A stretch of DNA of 64,000 nt from Candidatus Bipolaricaulota bacterium (lineage in GTDB: Bacteria > Bipolaricaulota > Bipolaricaulia > UBA7950 > UBA9294): assembly GCA_030606565.1 (NCBI GenBank), contig JAUWGE010000001.1, positions 68,478 through 132,477 on the forward strand. The letters run 5' to 3'. Made by a program: the position numbers and the translations under genes. Shown in pieces: positions 48,399 through 55,801 of this stretch. A model generated the notes under the pieces. That model was not told where the DNA came from, searched no databases, and worked only from the letters and a program-made list of their open reading frames with translations. Numbering within the stretch: the stretch's first letter is position 1; each line of letters begins with the position of its first letter.

Positions 48399-49477
48399 CA
48401 GAGGAACCGTATGACTCTGAAGATCGTTTACAGGAGTTCCTTGCAAAATACCCTAATCTGCTTGCTGGTGACCAGGTAGGAAGCGAGCAACCCCGCCGCT
48501 GGTTACTGATCACTCGCGAGATGTCACTACCAGATGGTGACAGTTTTGGTGGGCGATGGTCGGTCGATCACCTCTTTCTAGACCAGGACGGGATTCCAAC
48601 TCTTATTGAGGTGAAACGTGGTTCAGACACGCGTATTCGCCGGGAGGTTATCGGCCAACTCCTGGAGTACGCGGCCAACGCGGTAGTCTATTGGCCGGTA
48701 GAGAAGATCAGGGATCAGTTCGAAGCTACTTGCGAGCAGGACAAAAGCGAGTCTCAATTGGTTCTTACCGAGTTCCTTGGGCCAGAGAGAGACACAGACT
48801 CGTTTTGGCAACAGGTCAAGACGAACCTTCAAGCGGGTCGATTGCGGCTGATCATCGTTGCCGATGAGATACCACGTGAGCTCCGGCGCATCATCGAGTT
48901 CCTCAACGAGCAGATGGATCCAGCCGATTTTCTAGCTATCGAGATCAAGCAGTACGTGGGAGCGAAGCTTCGGACCCTTGTGCCTAGAGTTATCGGCATT
49001 GCAGAGAAAAAGCGCCCGCCTGTTCGTGAGCATCGATCATGGGACAAGGTGTCGTTCTTTGACGAACTACGCAAGAATCACGGGGACAAGATATGTCAGG
49101 TGGCAAGGGCCGTTCTCGACTGGTCGGAAGAACACAACCTATCACTATGGTGGGGGAAGGGCAAGCAAACCGGGTACGTGATTCCCGTCCTCAAGCATGA
49201 GGGTAAGGAGTTCAGGTTTTTGTCACTGACCACGGGTGGTCATGTTCAGATTCCGTTTGGCCAGATCAGTAGTCGCCCACCATTTGACGAAGAAGGGAAC
49301 CGTACGGAGCTGCTTGTTCAATTGAACACGATATCAGGCGTACAACTGATGAGCGATGCTATCCATAAATACCCTACATTTGGCATGGATTTATTGGCAA
49401 CTGAAGAGGCTCTCGACCGATTCCTAAGGACCATTGATTGGGCAATTGAAACAGCAAAAGCAGGAAGAACAAGCTGA
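48347..49477 (+). CDS. Putative PD-(D/E)XK nuclease-like protein
   Basis: 376 residues from TTG 48347, chosen because AAAAGGAGG lies six bases before it. Residues about 70-130 read RWSVDHLFLDQDGIPTLIEVKRGSDTRIRREVIGQLLEYA: the D-x(n)-E-x-K arrangement (VDHLF / IEVKR) followed by a QLLEYA helix is the core of PD-(D/E)XK nucleases of the restriction-endonuclease-like or DUF91/NucS kind. The C-terminal 130 residues (LDWSEEHNLSLWWGKGKQTGYVIPVL...) look like a separate beta-rich domain. Related proteins are sparsely distributed and uncharacterised; a role in defence is inference. It sits as cargo between two kinase fragments. Confidence 0.65.
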   Translation: MATGVFLIRDNDELVEMTEEPYDSEDRLQEFLAKYPNLLAGDQVGSEQPRRWLLITREMSLPDGDSFGGRWSVDHLFLDQDGIPTLIEVKRGSDTRIRREVIGQLLEYAANAVVYWPVEKIRDQFEATCEQDKSESQLVLTEFLGPERDTDSFWQQVKTNLQAGRLRLIIVADEIPRELRRIIEFLNEQMDPADFLAIEIKQYVGAKLRTLVPRVIGIAEKKRPPVREHRSWDKVSFFDELRKNHGDKICQVARAVLDWSEEHNLSLWWGKGKQTGYVIPVLKHEGKEFRFLSLTTGGHVQIPFGQISSRPPFDEEGNRTELLVQLNTISGVQLMSDAIHKYPTFGMDLLATEEALDRFLRTIDWAIETAKAGRTS

Positions 49478-49535
49478 GCGTGACCGACAGGTAGCAATGT
49501 TAGTAGCGAGGATGCTTGCCGTGACGATGGGGGCA

Positions 49536-49552
49536 AACCTTGCCTTTTGACA
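49536..49552 (+). repeat. 17-bp word AAACCTTGCCTTTTGAC, copy 1
   Basis: Identical to 54186-54202, both preceded by GGGG and two or three bases. The form GGGG-AAACCTTGCCTTTTGAC resembles the ends of the TIR elements at 12676 and 13357, so both may be stranded element ends. The rest of 49478-49629 has no gene. Confidence 0.4.
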
Positions 49553-49629
49553 TTCTTCCACGGCCGATTCGCAATATGCGAGCCGCGCTTCGCTGGTCCC
49601 ACGTTCTGTCCCAGATCGCAGGGTAGGGT

Positions 49630-49782
49630 ACCGCCAATCCCGTGCAGGTGATCGTCGCTGAGACCGAGCAAGGCCGCGGCATCCTCGGCGTCATTGATGG
49701 TGTCTCTCCCAAAGGGATAGAGACCGAAGCCGATGTCACAAAGCGCAAACAGTTCCTGAGAACGATTGGGTATAAACTGTAG
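49630..49782 (+). pseudogene. 3'-terminal fragment of adenosine-specific kinase gene (copy 3)
   Basis: The last 50 codons and stop: [50 protein letters not shown]. It shares [12 protein letters not shown] with copy 2 and [10 protein letters not shown] with copy 1. Homology begins abruptly at the Thr codon (about residue 111); upstream bases are unrelated. No start codon, clearly non-functional. Confidence 0.8.
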
Positions 49783-49810
49783 ACGCATAGGTTTGTTGGC
49801 TGGGCTTCAT

Positions 49811-50041
49811 CTACCCAACCTGCAAGAACTCTTCCAGATTAAGGCCTACATCCTTTGCAACCTGGCGCAGCAAGACAGGTGAGATGTCTCTGCCTTTGTG
49901 GAAAGGTATGGTTGTGCATCTTCCATCCGGATGTCGGAACTGTTTGTGTGACCCCCGTTGACGAACCTCGACGAAGCCCAGCTTGAGCAATATTGAGACA
50001 ACATCCTGCGGTTTCAGAATTGGTGCCTTGCTCATGTTCAA
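49811..50041 (-). CDS. hicA: HicA-family toxin, second pair
   Basis: 76 residues (or 74 from ATG 50035): LKPQDVVSILLKLGFVEVRQRGSHKQFRHPDGRCTTIPFHKGRDISPVLLRQVAKDVGL. RGSHKQFRHP with catalytic His and the TIPFHxG strand define the YcfA/HicA family. Its start overlaps the hicB stop (ATGA). Only distantly similar to the HicA at 29644. Confidence 0.9.
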   Translation of the reverse strand: MNMSKAPILKPQDVVSILLKLGFVEVRQRGSHKQFRHPDGRCTTIPFHKGRDISPVLLRQVAKDVGLNLEEFLQVG

Positions 50042-50247
50042 GCAACCACTACATTTTGTATCCCAATGAATTCAGTCTCGAGTTTCGGTTCGCCATCCTC
50101 GAGGAGCATTGCGATGACTTCTCTAAGATTTGCATTCAATTCGTCGAGAGTCTCTCCTTGCGAATGGGCCCCAGGAAAACCTGGTACGTATCCAACGTAC
50201 AAACCCGTTTCAGGGCACCTTTCCACAACTGCTTGATACCTTTTCAT
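50038..50247 (-). CDS. hicB: HicB-family antitoxin, second pair
   Basis: 69 residues: MKRYQAVVERCPETGLYVGYVPGFPGAHSQGETLDELNANLREVIAMLLEDGEP, a textbook short HicB (YVPGFPGxxSQGxTxxEAxxNLxEA). No DNA-binding tail. SD CCGGAGGCTG. It forms an operon with hicA. Confidence 0.9.
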   Translation of the reverse strand: MKRYQAVVERCPETGLYVGYVPGFPGAHSQGETLDELNANLREVIAMLLEDGEPKLETEFIGIQNVVVA

Positions 50248-50464
50248 CGCGATCAGCCTCCGGTTTCAGTAAACGGTGCGCCTATTAATAAGTATACAGG
50301 AACAGGCGTTCATTGCAGAAAGCGAGAGAATCACGAGAGCTGATTGGGGGTTGAGATCTTTCGGGGGATTACGAGGATAGTACTTCGCCCTTCGGGTTCT
50401 GGCAAACGTGATATTGCTGCCAGCCTTCTGTAGAGCCCTAGGATGCAGCAGACAAAGAAGCCAA

Positions 50465-50685
50465 AAGACATCTCTGAAAGCGCGCCGTGTCAAGGCGATG
50501 TTCCTTGGTTCGCCTCCATGGTGGCCTTTCTGTCATCCTGCATTCGAACCCGGCCTGTAGGAATCATCTCTTCGCTGTCCAAGCGGCATAAGGTTGTCCT
50601 GGAGACGTGTTGAGCTCCAGCGAAGCGCCGCCCCGGCAGGAAGCGGAGAATTCGGAAATGGAAATGGGTGATATGTCTCCTGATT
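50465..50685 (-). repeat. Dispersed repeat family, copy B (long subtype, about 220 bp)
   Basis: Plus-strand order: GACATCTCTGAAAGCGCGC, CATCCTGC, ACCCGG, ATCATCTCTTCGCTGTCC, GCAGCATAAGG-like core (GCGGCATAAGGTTGTCC), AGGAAGCGGAGAATTCGGAAATG, GGGTGATATGTCTCC. The ends form an imperfect inverted repeat (GACATCTC / GATATGTC). It lies in the 859-bp gap 50248-51106, which has no credible gene. Confidence 0.7.
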
Positions 50686-51106
50686 TCCCTCGGGCGATTA
50701 TTTCCCAATTCACTAGTTCGAGAAGCATCCGTTGAATGAGACTGGATAAACGATCTTTGCCGCATTGTCGCGATGTTTCAAGCCTCATCTGCTCCGAAGG
50801 GCGAGTGCAACCGTATTAGGTGTCAAGTGTAGGCCTGAAACTCTGTTCCTTGACCCTCTGTTCGCTTTGGGCGGGCCGTGGTCGCTGATGGGTGAAGGTG
50901 GGCTAGAACTCGGTGCCGATCGCCAGAAGGTCAAAATCTAAGCTTCGACCACAATCAACTCAAGCGATCCCTTTGATGCGACGAACGCGCAGAGGTTAAG
51001 AACACTCCCGGTCTCCGAAGAAGTACACCAGTCTATGTGTGCGTCGCAGCAGGAGATCCGTTCCCAATGGCAGTTACCCAACAGGGTGGGGTAAGAAACA
51101 AAGAAG

Positions 51107-51131
51107 GGCCGAGCCCATTGAGAGCTCGGCC
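51107..51131 (-). terminator. Terminator of the large secreted-protein gene
   Basis: On the minus strand GGCCGAGC-TCTCAATGG-GCTCGGCC followed by CTTCTTTGTTTCTT, an 8-bp GC-rich stem with a T-rich tail, 17 bp after the stop codon. Confidence 0.75.
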
Positions 51132-51147
51132 GCTTCAGGCTGCTTGT

Positions 51148-53796
51148 CTACCTCGTTTCCCAGTACCCGGTCATGAAGATCATCGCAACGGCTTGCACCT
51201 CAGCCGAAGGGGAAGAGCCCAAATACGCCAGGAGAGCGCTGGCCGCACCCTTCATGTCCGGCGTCACTGACGGATCGGTGCTGGTTGCATAGATTTCCAA
51301 TTCCCCGAGCATGAAGCCGACATACTGTGCTGGAGGAATTATGTCATACAGGCCCTCGTCTTTGTACTCAACCCCGCTTCGTCTGCCAAACTCGCGAGCG
51401 TACTGCTCAACCCAGGCAGGTCTTGTGCTTGCACCACTTACTACATCGATTGTGGTGCTTACTGAGAAATCTTCACCGGAGGCCCACGTTCCTTTCAGCT
51501 CCAGCCTTTCCATCCCTAGGGGTTCAGTAATTACGCCTGGAAATTGATACGTTCCAGCTTTGAAGAATTGTGATATGGCCATGGTGGATCTGCCGTCCGG
51601 GGTGTGGTCGATGAGTTCCACTTGGGCGTCCCCGCTGAGAGTGATGGTGATCGTGATTGTCTCGTCGACCATATAGGTTTGCTTATCCGTCGAGATCGTG
51701 GCCTCGAAACGATTGGGAAAATATACGTCCTCGGAAACCACGAGAAAGCTTGTGCTCGTGGAGGCGATCTCTCCAGTTTCCGATACTGCTTGCAGTTCAA
51801 GCCTTTCTGTCCCTGTGGGTTTCACTATGGTCGCGGCGATGGAATGGACGCCAGCGGCTAGGTGACCTAGTGGCAAGAGCTGGTAGCTGCCATCGGGGAG
51901 GAAGTCAACGATCGTGATCTGCGCGGGTTGACTGACAGAAAACGTGATAGTAATACTATCTCCCACCGTGTACTGACTCTTGTCCGTACCGATCGAAACC
52001 CGGAACTCAGATGTAGGTTCTTTAGTCACCGTGGCCGGCGTCTGGAGAGACTCGGTCCAGAGGGTGCCGATCGTCACACGCACTTTCTTGCTTTTTCCTG
52101 CTGGGAAGTTGCGAATCACGAGCCCACCGCCACCTTCCGCCTCGTCCTTCTTTTTGACAGGGTTATGGCTATTGCTCACTTCGTAGGTTGTCGGTTTCGG
52201 AGGCGTGCGCGTGCTTCCCGGCTGATCCTTGCGGATGACCTTGCCGTTCTCGTCCACCACAGTCACCGGTGCGGGGTCGATGATCTTGAGGGTCTGCTTA
52301 CCATACTTGTCGATCGAGGCTCCGACAACGACTACGTTGTGTCTATTGACCACGGGATTCCCGTCCTTGTCACCACGGATCGGTTTGCCCTTCTCGTCGA
52401 GTTCCGCAATCTCGAGCGTGATCTCAACGTTGTTTCCGTCCTTTAGAGCTTGGAAGATATCGTTGAAGCTCGGGTTCTCCTTCGGGGGCGCTGTAGAGAT
52501 GGAGTATCCACGGGCCTTCTCACTCAGCCACTTGCTCACCCATCCCTTGCCAGCACGAAAACCATTATCGTACGTTCCTTTTCCCGAGTCTGTGTTCATC
52601 TCTTTTGCGAGTTTCTCTTTTAACCACCTGTTGAACTCATCCGGAGTCTTCCCTTCACCATCCGGGAGCCTTTTTGTCGTCTCAGATTGGTCCATCAGGT
52701 AGCGCAAGGAGTCTGCAGCCGCGGTCGGCACGCACTCGTTCTCACCTTGCACGATATCTGGCATCGGCGCATTGATACTTGCAGAGCGCGCTAAGATGTC
52801 AGTGATCACTGGCTTTGCTCCAGGGATGGGCGGTGCTGCCTGCGCTGCTGCAGCGTTTCCGGCCGCTGCTGCAGCTGGTGGTTGTGCTCCGGCCCCTGCT
52901 GCAGCTGCTACCGCTGCTGCAGCAGGGGGTCCCGCACGCTTCGTGGTTAGGACGAATGGACTCCTCGTCGTGGACGGTTGAGGTGGAGGCGGTCCCCCAT
53001 CCGGCGGTAGGCCATTGTCTGGCGGGCGGCCTCCACGCGGCGGTAAGGCTCCCGACCACCACGCAGGTTCTCGCAAGAATGCGGTTCCAGCTGTGTGAGC
53101 ACAGTGGTCTTCCGTCTCTCCTCGCTCGAATCCGCCGACAGGTCCAGCTCCGTCCCAACCGGCCTCGCCGTAGAACTCCCAGTTGATCGCCTCGGTGGTC
53201 AACGTGGCGCGGGCGCACGGAGAGCTGAGCAGGGCCTGCGTATCGACGAGCGAGAAGGTTGTGCTCACGATCTGTGTCTGGTCTACAAATAGGATCGGGA
53301 CGTTTTGCATGATCCACTCGATCTGGGGTTGATCTCCAATGTAGTACGTCCGAAAGACACCATCATGGTTGAGATCGGCGGCGACATTCAAATAGCGAAT
53401 CGTGCTGTCCGTGTCGGTGGTGATCGGAACACAGACCCGGCCAAGGCCGGTGACCACCCCGCCGACCACGACGCTCTGGATGCTAATCCATCCATCGTCT
53501 TCGTCTCGGTCGACAACCTTCGCGTCCCCCTCAAGGGTGGTCGTTGATCTCGGAGAAACCCCGATCCATTCGTGAGTCACATCCAAGTGGTACGGTCCGG
53601 TCATCCCGGTTCTGGCACTGGGGGAGTATCTCAACGTGGGGAATCCGGGATCAGGGAGATCACCGAAATCAGCCATCCCGTCCGCACCTGATTGAGCAAC
53701 GATACCTACGAGAGAAACCCCGACAATGAACAGGGTTAGGATCAATACGCATGGCAGGATTGCTCCACGCCATCTCACATGCACGAGAACATTCAT
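51148..53796 (-). CDS. Large secreted multidomain protein (GEVED-like, C39-like, tandem Ig-like repeats)
   Basis: 882 residues. A signal anchor (13-35) is followed by a segment resembling GEVED-type surface modules (ADFGDLPDPGFPTLRY... DRDEDDGW), then a low-complexity Pro/Ala/Gly linker (about 270-330) and a papain-fold/C39-like domain: Cys in GENECVPTAAADSLRYL, His in NRHNVVVVGASIDKYG and a following IIDPAP (Asp). Two C-terminal repeats begin with IGTDKSQYTVGDSITITFSV and ISTDKQTYMVDETITITITL, about 100 residues each, Ig-like. It is probably cell-surface or extracellular; a peptidase function is inferred only from Cys/His spacing. SD AAGGAGGTGAGCT. Downstream (same strand) of the tRNA pair. 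Confidence 0.75.
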   Translation of the reverse strand: MNVLVHVRWRGAILPCVLILTLFIVGVSLVGIVAQSGADGMADFGDLPDPGFPTLRYSPSARTGMTGPYHLDVTHEWIGVSPRSTTTLEGDAKVVDRDEDDGWISIQSVVVGGVVTGLGRVCVPITTDTDSTIRYLNVAADLNHDGVFRTYYIGDQPQIEWIMQNVPILFVDQTQIVSTTFSLVDTQALLSSPCARATLTTEAINWEFYGEAGWDGAGPVGGFERGETEDHCAHTAGTAFLREPAWWSGALPPRGGRPPDNGLPPDGGPPPPQPSTTRSPFVLTTKRAGPPAAAAVAAAAGAGAQPPAAAAAGNAAAAQAAPPIPGAKPVITDILARSASINAPMPDIVQGENECVPTAAADSLRYLMDQSETTKRLPDGEGKTPDEFNRWLKEKLAKEMNTDSGKGTYDNGFRAGKGWVSKWLSEKARGYSISTAPPKENPSFNDIFQALKDGNNVEITLEIAELDEKGKPIRGDKDGNPVVNRHNVVVVGASIDKYGKQTLKIIDPAPVTVVDENGKVIRKDQPGSTRTPPKPTTYEVSNSHNPVKKKDEAEGGGGLVIRNFPAGKSKKVRVTIGTLWTESLQTPATVTKEPTSEFRVSIGTDKSQYTVGDSITITFSVSQPAQITIVDFLPDGSYQLLPLGHLAAGVHSIAATIVKPTGTERLELQAVSETGEIASTSTSFLVVSEDVYFPNRFEATISTDKQTYMVDETITITITLSGDAQVELIDHTPDGRSTMAISQFFKAGTYQFPGVITEPLGMERLELKGTWASGEDFSVSTTIDVVSGASTRPAWVEQYAREFGRRSGVEYKDEGLYDIIPPAQYVGFMLGELEIYATSTDPSVTPDMKGAASALLAYLGSSPSAEVQAVAMIFMTGYWETR

Positions 53797-53957
53797 AGCT
53801 CACCTCCTTGTTAACCTACGGTAGGTGATCCTACAAGACGTGTCAAGCGGGTGAACCAAGACACAGGTTATAACGTAATACGTCTCGAGGAGTAGTTGCG
53901 GCCTCACCAGCTAGCGCGCCAGGGCTTCATTCTGTGCTTCTAGAAAGCTTGGCTTAA

Positions 53958-54031
53958 GACGCCCGAGAGGACTCGAACCTCCGACCTTCGCATCCGGAGT
54001 GCGACGCTCTGATCCACTGAGCTACGGGCGC
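53958..54031 (-). tRNA. tRNA-Arg (anticodon CCG)
   Basis: Acceptor GCGCCCG/CGGGCGT, D-arm GCTC...GAGC, anticodon arm TCGCA-CTCCGGA-TGCGA (CCG), T-arm GGAGG-TTCGAGT-CCTCT. Pair 1-72 is G-U and the base after it is C; CCA is not encoded. Expected forms end CGGGCGC-G/A, so the extreme 3' end looks altered. Confidence 0.88.
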
Positions 54032-54036
54032 GTGTC

Positions 54037-54124
54037 TGGCGGAGGGGGCGGGATTTGAACCCGCAGAGCTTTAGGGCTCGCCGGTTTTCAAGACCGGTGG
54101 TTTCGTCCGCTCGCCCACCCCATT
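54037..54124 (-). tRNA. tRNA-Ser (anticodon UGA), 5' end of acceptor unpaired
   Basis: Class II tRNA: anticodon arm CCGGT-CTTGAAA-ACCGG (TGA), long variable arm GAGCCC-TAAA-GCTC, T-arm GCGGG-TTCAAAT-CCCGC, 3' CCCCTCC-G-CCA encoded. The 5' strand reads AATGGGG, so only four of seven acceptor pairs form (GGAGGGG would be expected). Functional status doubtful. It precedes tRNA-Arg by 5 bp. Confidence 0.8.
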
Positions 54125-54185
54125 ATCGCAGAAGACAGTAAGATGAGGTTCCTAGAAAAGAGGAGCAGAAGGCGGTGTAGGGGTA

Positions 54186-54202
54186 AAACCTTGCCTTTTG
54201 AC
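54186..54202 (+). repeat. 17-bp word AAACCTTGCCTTTTGAC, copy 2
   Basis: Identical to 49536-49552; here preceded by TAGGGGTA. Possibly an isolated element end. Confidence 0.4.
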
Positions 54203-54250
54203 CTCATCGCCTGAGTTGTCATCCAGCGAATTGAGCGCCACAGGACAACT

Positions 54251-54470
54251 TCGGGGACATCTCTGAAAGCGCGCGCTTTTTCAAGTGAGGCTCTCGGTTC
54301 ACGTTCACGGTGGCGTTCCTATCATCCTTCCCTTACACCCGGTTTGTCGGAGTCATCTCTTCGCGATCCACGCAGCATAAGGTTGTCCCGGAGACGTGAC
54401 GAGATCCAGCGGAGTACCGACCCGGAAGGAAGCGGAGAGTTCGGAAATGGGTGATATGTCCCCCGATTCT
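54251..54470 (-). repeat. Dispersed repeat family, copy C (long subtype)
   Basis: The clearest copy, 220 bp. Left end TCGGGGACATCTCTG, right end GTGATATGTCCCCCGA: imperfect terminal inverted repeats. The interior has the GCAGCATAAGGTTGTCC core. It lies between tRNA-Ser and the membrane-protein gene at 54848; the rest of 54125-54806 shows no credible gene. Confidence 0.75.
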
Positions 54471-54806
54471 CCAGTTGTTCTCGTCCACTATTCAGAGCAA
54501 CCATCCTTTTCAAGATGTGCACCATCCCGACAGACACACTGGATGAAACAGACAACGGGGGCGGCAGTTCAGAGCCGAGCAGTACCCTGTTACAGGCCTG
54601 CGGACCCCACGAGCCACACCCCCGTCAAGTAGACATTCTACTCGACAAAGGCATGCCCGTCACCTGTGTAAAATCCAATGGTAGACCCTTTGTGTCTATT
54701 CCTCGAGGCTTGTTCTGGTCATCAGGGCCTCCTTGTTTTCGGTAACACACTTTATGAGGCACCGATGACCCGCTCGGTAACAAATTCAATGAGGCAATTC
54801 GCGGTA

Positions 54807-54835
54807 TTGACAAGAAGCAGTCTATGGAGTATAAA
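54807..54835 (+). promoter_or_regulatory. Promoter, near-leaderless start
   Basis: -35 TTGACA (54807-54812), 17-bp spacer, -10 TATAAA (54830-54835). Predicted start about 54842, 6 nt before ATG 54848; no SD. Confidence 0.7.
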
Positions 54836-54847
54836 GGAATAGTCGCG

Positions 54848-55312
54848 ATGGATTCTGACTGGAAGCGGACACTACTGAAGCTGCTGGGCGGGGCTGTATT
54901 TGGGGCTGTAGCAACTTTTCTTGCATTGCTAGCTTTTGAATACATCGATGTCAGGGGTCCTGACTTGGTGTACGGCGTGTCGCCGTCCGTCACTCTTCAG
55001 TGTGAGAAGGAATTCTTCGAGTTCCAGCAGATAATGGTGGCGAATCTAGGCAACGAACTAGAGTCCGATGTGTATGTGAACCTCAAGATCTCCTCAAGTG
55101 ACCTGCTGCGCTACGGGTTTACCGGCTTCGGCTCTCCTACCGTGGCGGAAGCCGAGAGCGGTGAGGCCTCTGCGTCATTTTGCTACAAGACGCTCATCCC
55201 CGGAGCTACAGCTTATCTCGTGCTCCAGCTGCGGCATGGAGCCACCATTAGTCCAGCGGACGTGGAGGTGTATGGTAACTCAGGTTTTGCGCGGGAGAAG
55301 ACCATTGAATAG
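54848..55312 (+). CDS. Membrane-anchored protein of unknown function
   Basis: 154 residues: a short cytoplasmic MDSDWKRT, one membrane helix (LLKLLGGAVFGAVATFLALLAF, residues 8-30), then an extracytoplasmic beta-rich domain (FEFQQIMVANLGNELESDVYVNLKI... GATAYLVLQLRHGATISPADVEVYGNSG) that reads like an Ig-like or jelly-roll fold. An upstream ATG (54824) is in the same frame but falls inside the promoter. I recognise no family. First of three membrane-anchored orphans among the repeats. Confidence 0.6.
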   Translation: MDSDWKRTLLKLLGGAVFGAVATFLALLAFEYIDVRGPDLVYGVSPSVTLQCEKEFFEFQQIMVANLGNELESDVYVNLKISSSDLLRYGFTGFGSPTVAEAESGEASASFCYKTLIPGATAYLVLQLRHGATISPADVEVYGNSGFAREKTIE

Positions 55313-55701
55313 ATCGAACTTTGGAACAAGCGTCCAGACCACCCAGTACAAGTGGCACCAATTGGCAAAACACTGCAGAGGGTATCTACGGACAACTGAA
55401 CTGCTGAATTCGCGCACTTCATTACCTACTACGCTCATCAGGCACCGTATCCTTTGCACGCCACGTCCGCTTCTGCTATACTCGTAGGCGGAGAACGGAG
55501 TTGACAAATCGTGATGAAGCTGATAGAAGTCGAGGTCGCATGCAGCATGCGCAAGAACCAGCAACAGATGAACTCAGCAAGAAGAGAAAAGGGAGGTGGT
55601 CGTGCGCTAAGACTTTCGCCGTAGCGGAATTGACCTGGTTATGATGGAGAGTATGAAGGAGGAATTCAGATGGAAATGAAAGTCAAGAGGTTTCAAGAAT
55701 C

Positions 55702-55721
55702 CCATTGCTTCGAAGCAATGG
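55702..55721. other. 20-bp perfect palindrome in a gene-free stretch
   Basis: CCATTGCTTCGAAGCAATGG. It lies in the 489-bp gap 55313-55801. Just before it, 55620-55670 encodes RRSGIDLVMMESMKEEFRWK and a stop, which resembles the VDLVxxxALKxE tail of MNT nucleotidyltransferases and may be the end of a decayed one. Confidence 0.35.
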
Positions 55722-55801
55722 ACTAGATTCATTGTAGACGAGAGGAGTCGACTATTTTCGCGCAGGTTTTAGCCCCATCTGGGTGCAACGCAAAGGCCGA
55801 A

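Noticed and set aside
47951..49782. attL/attR duplications of a single site-specific integration
   Set aside because: The two fragments begin at different codons (about 78 and 111), their sequences differ by about 20 percent, and no integrase is visible, so simple recent Campbell-type integration does not fit.
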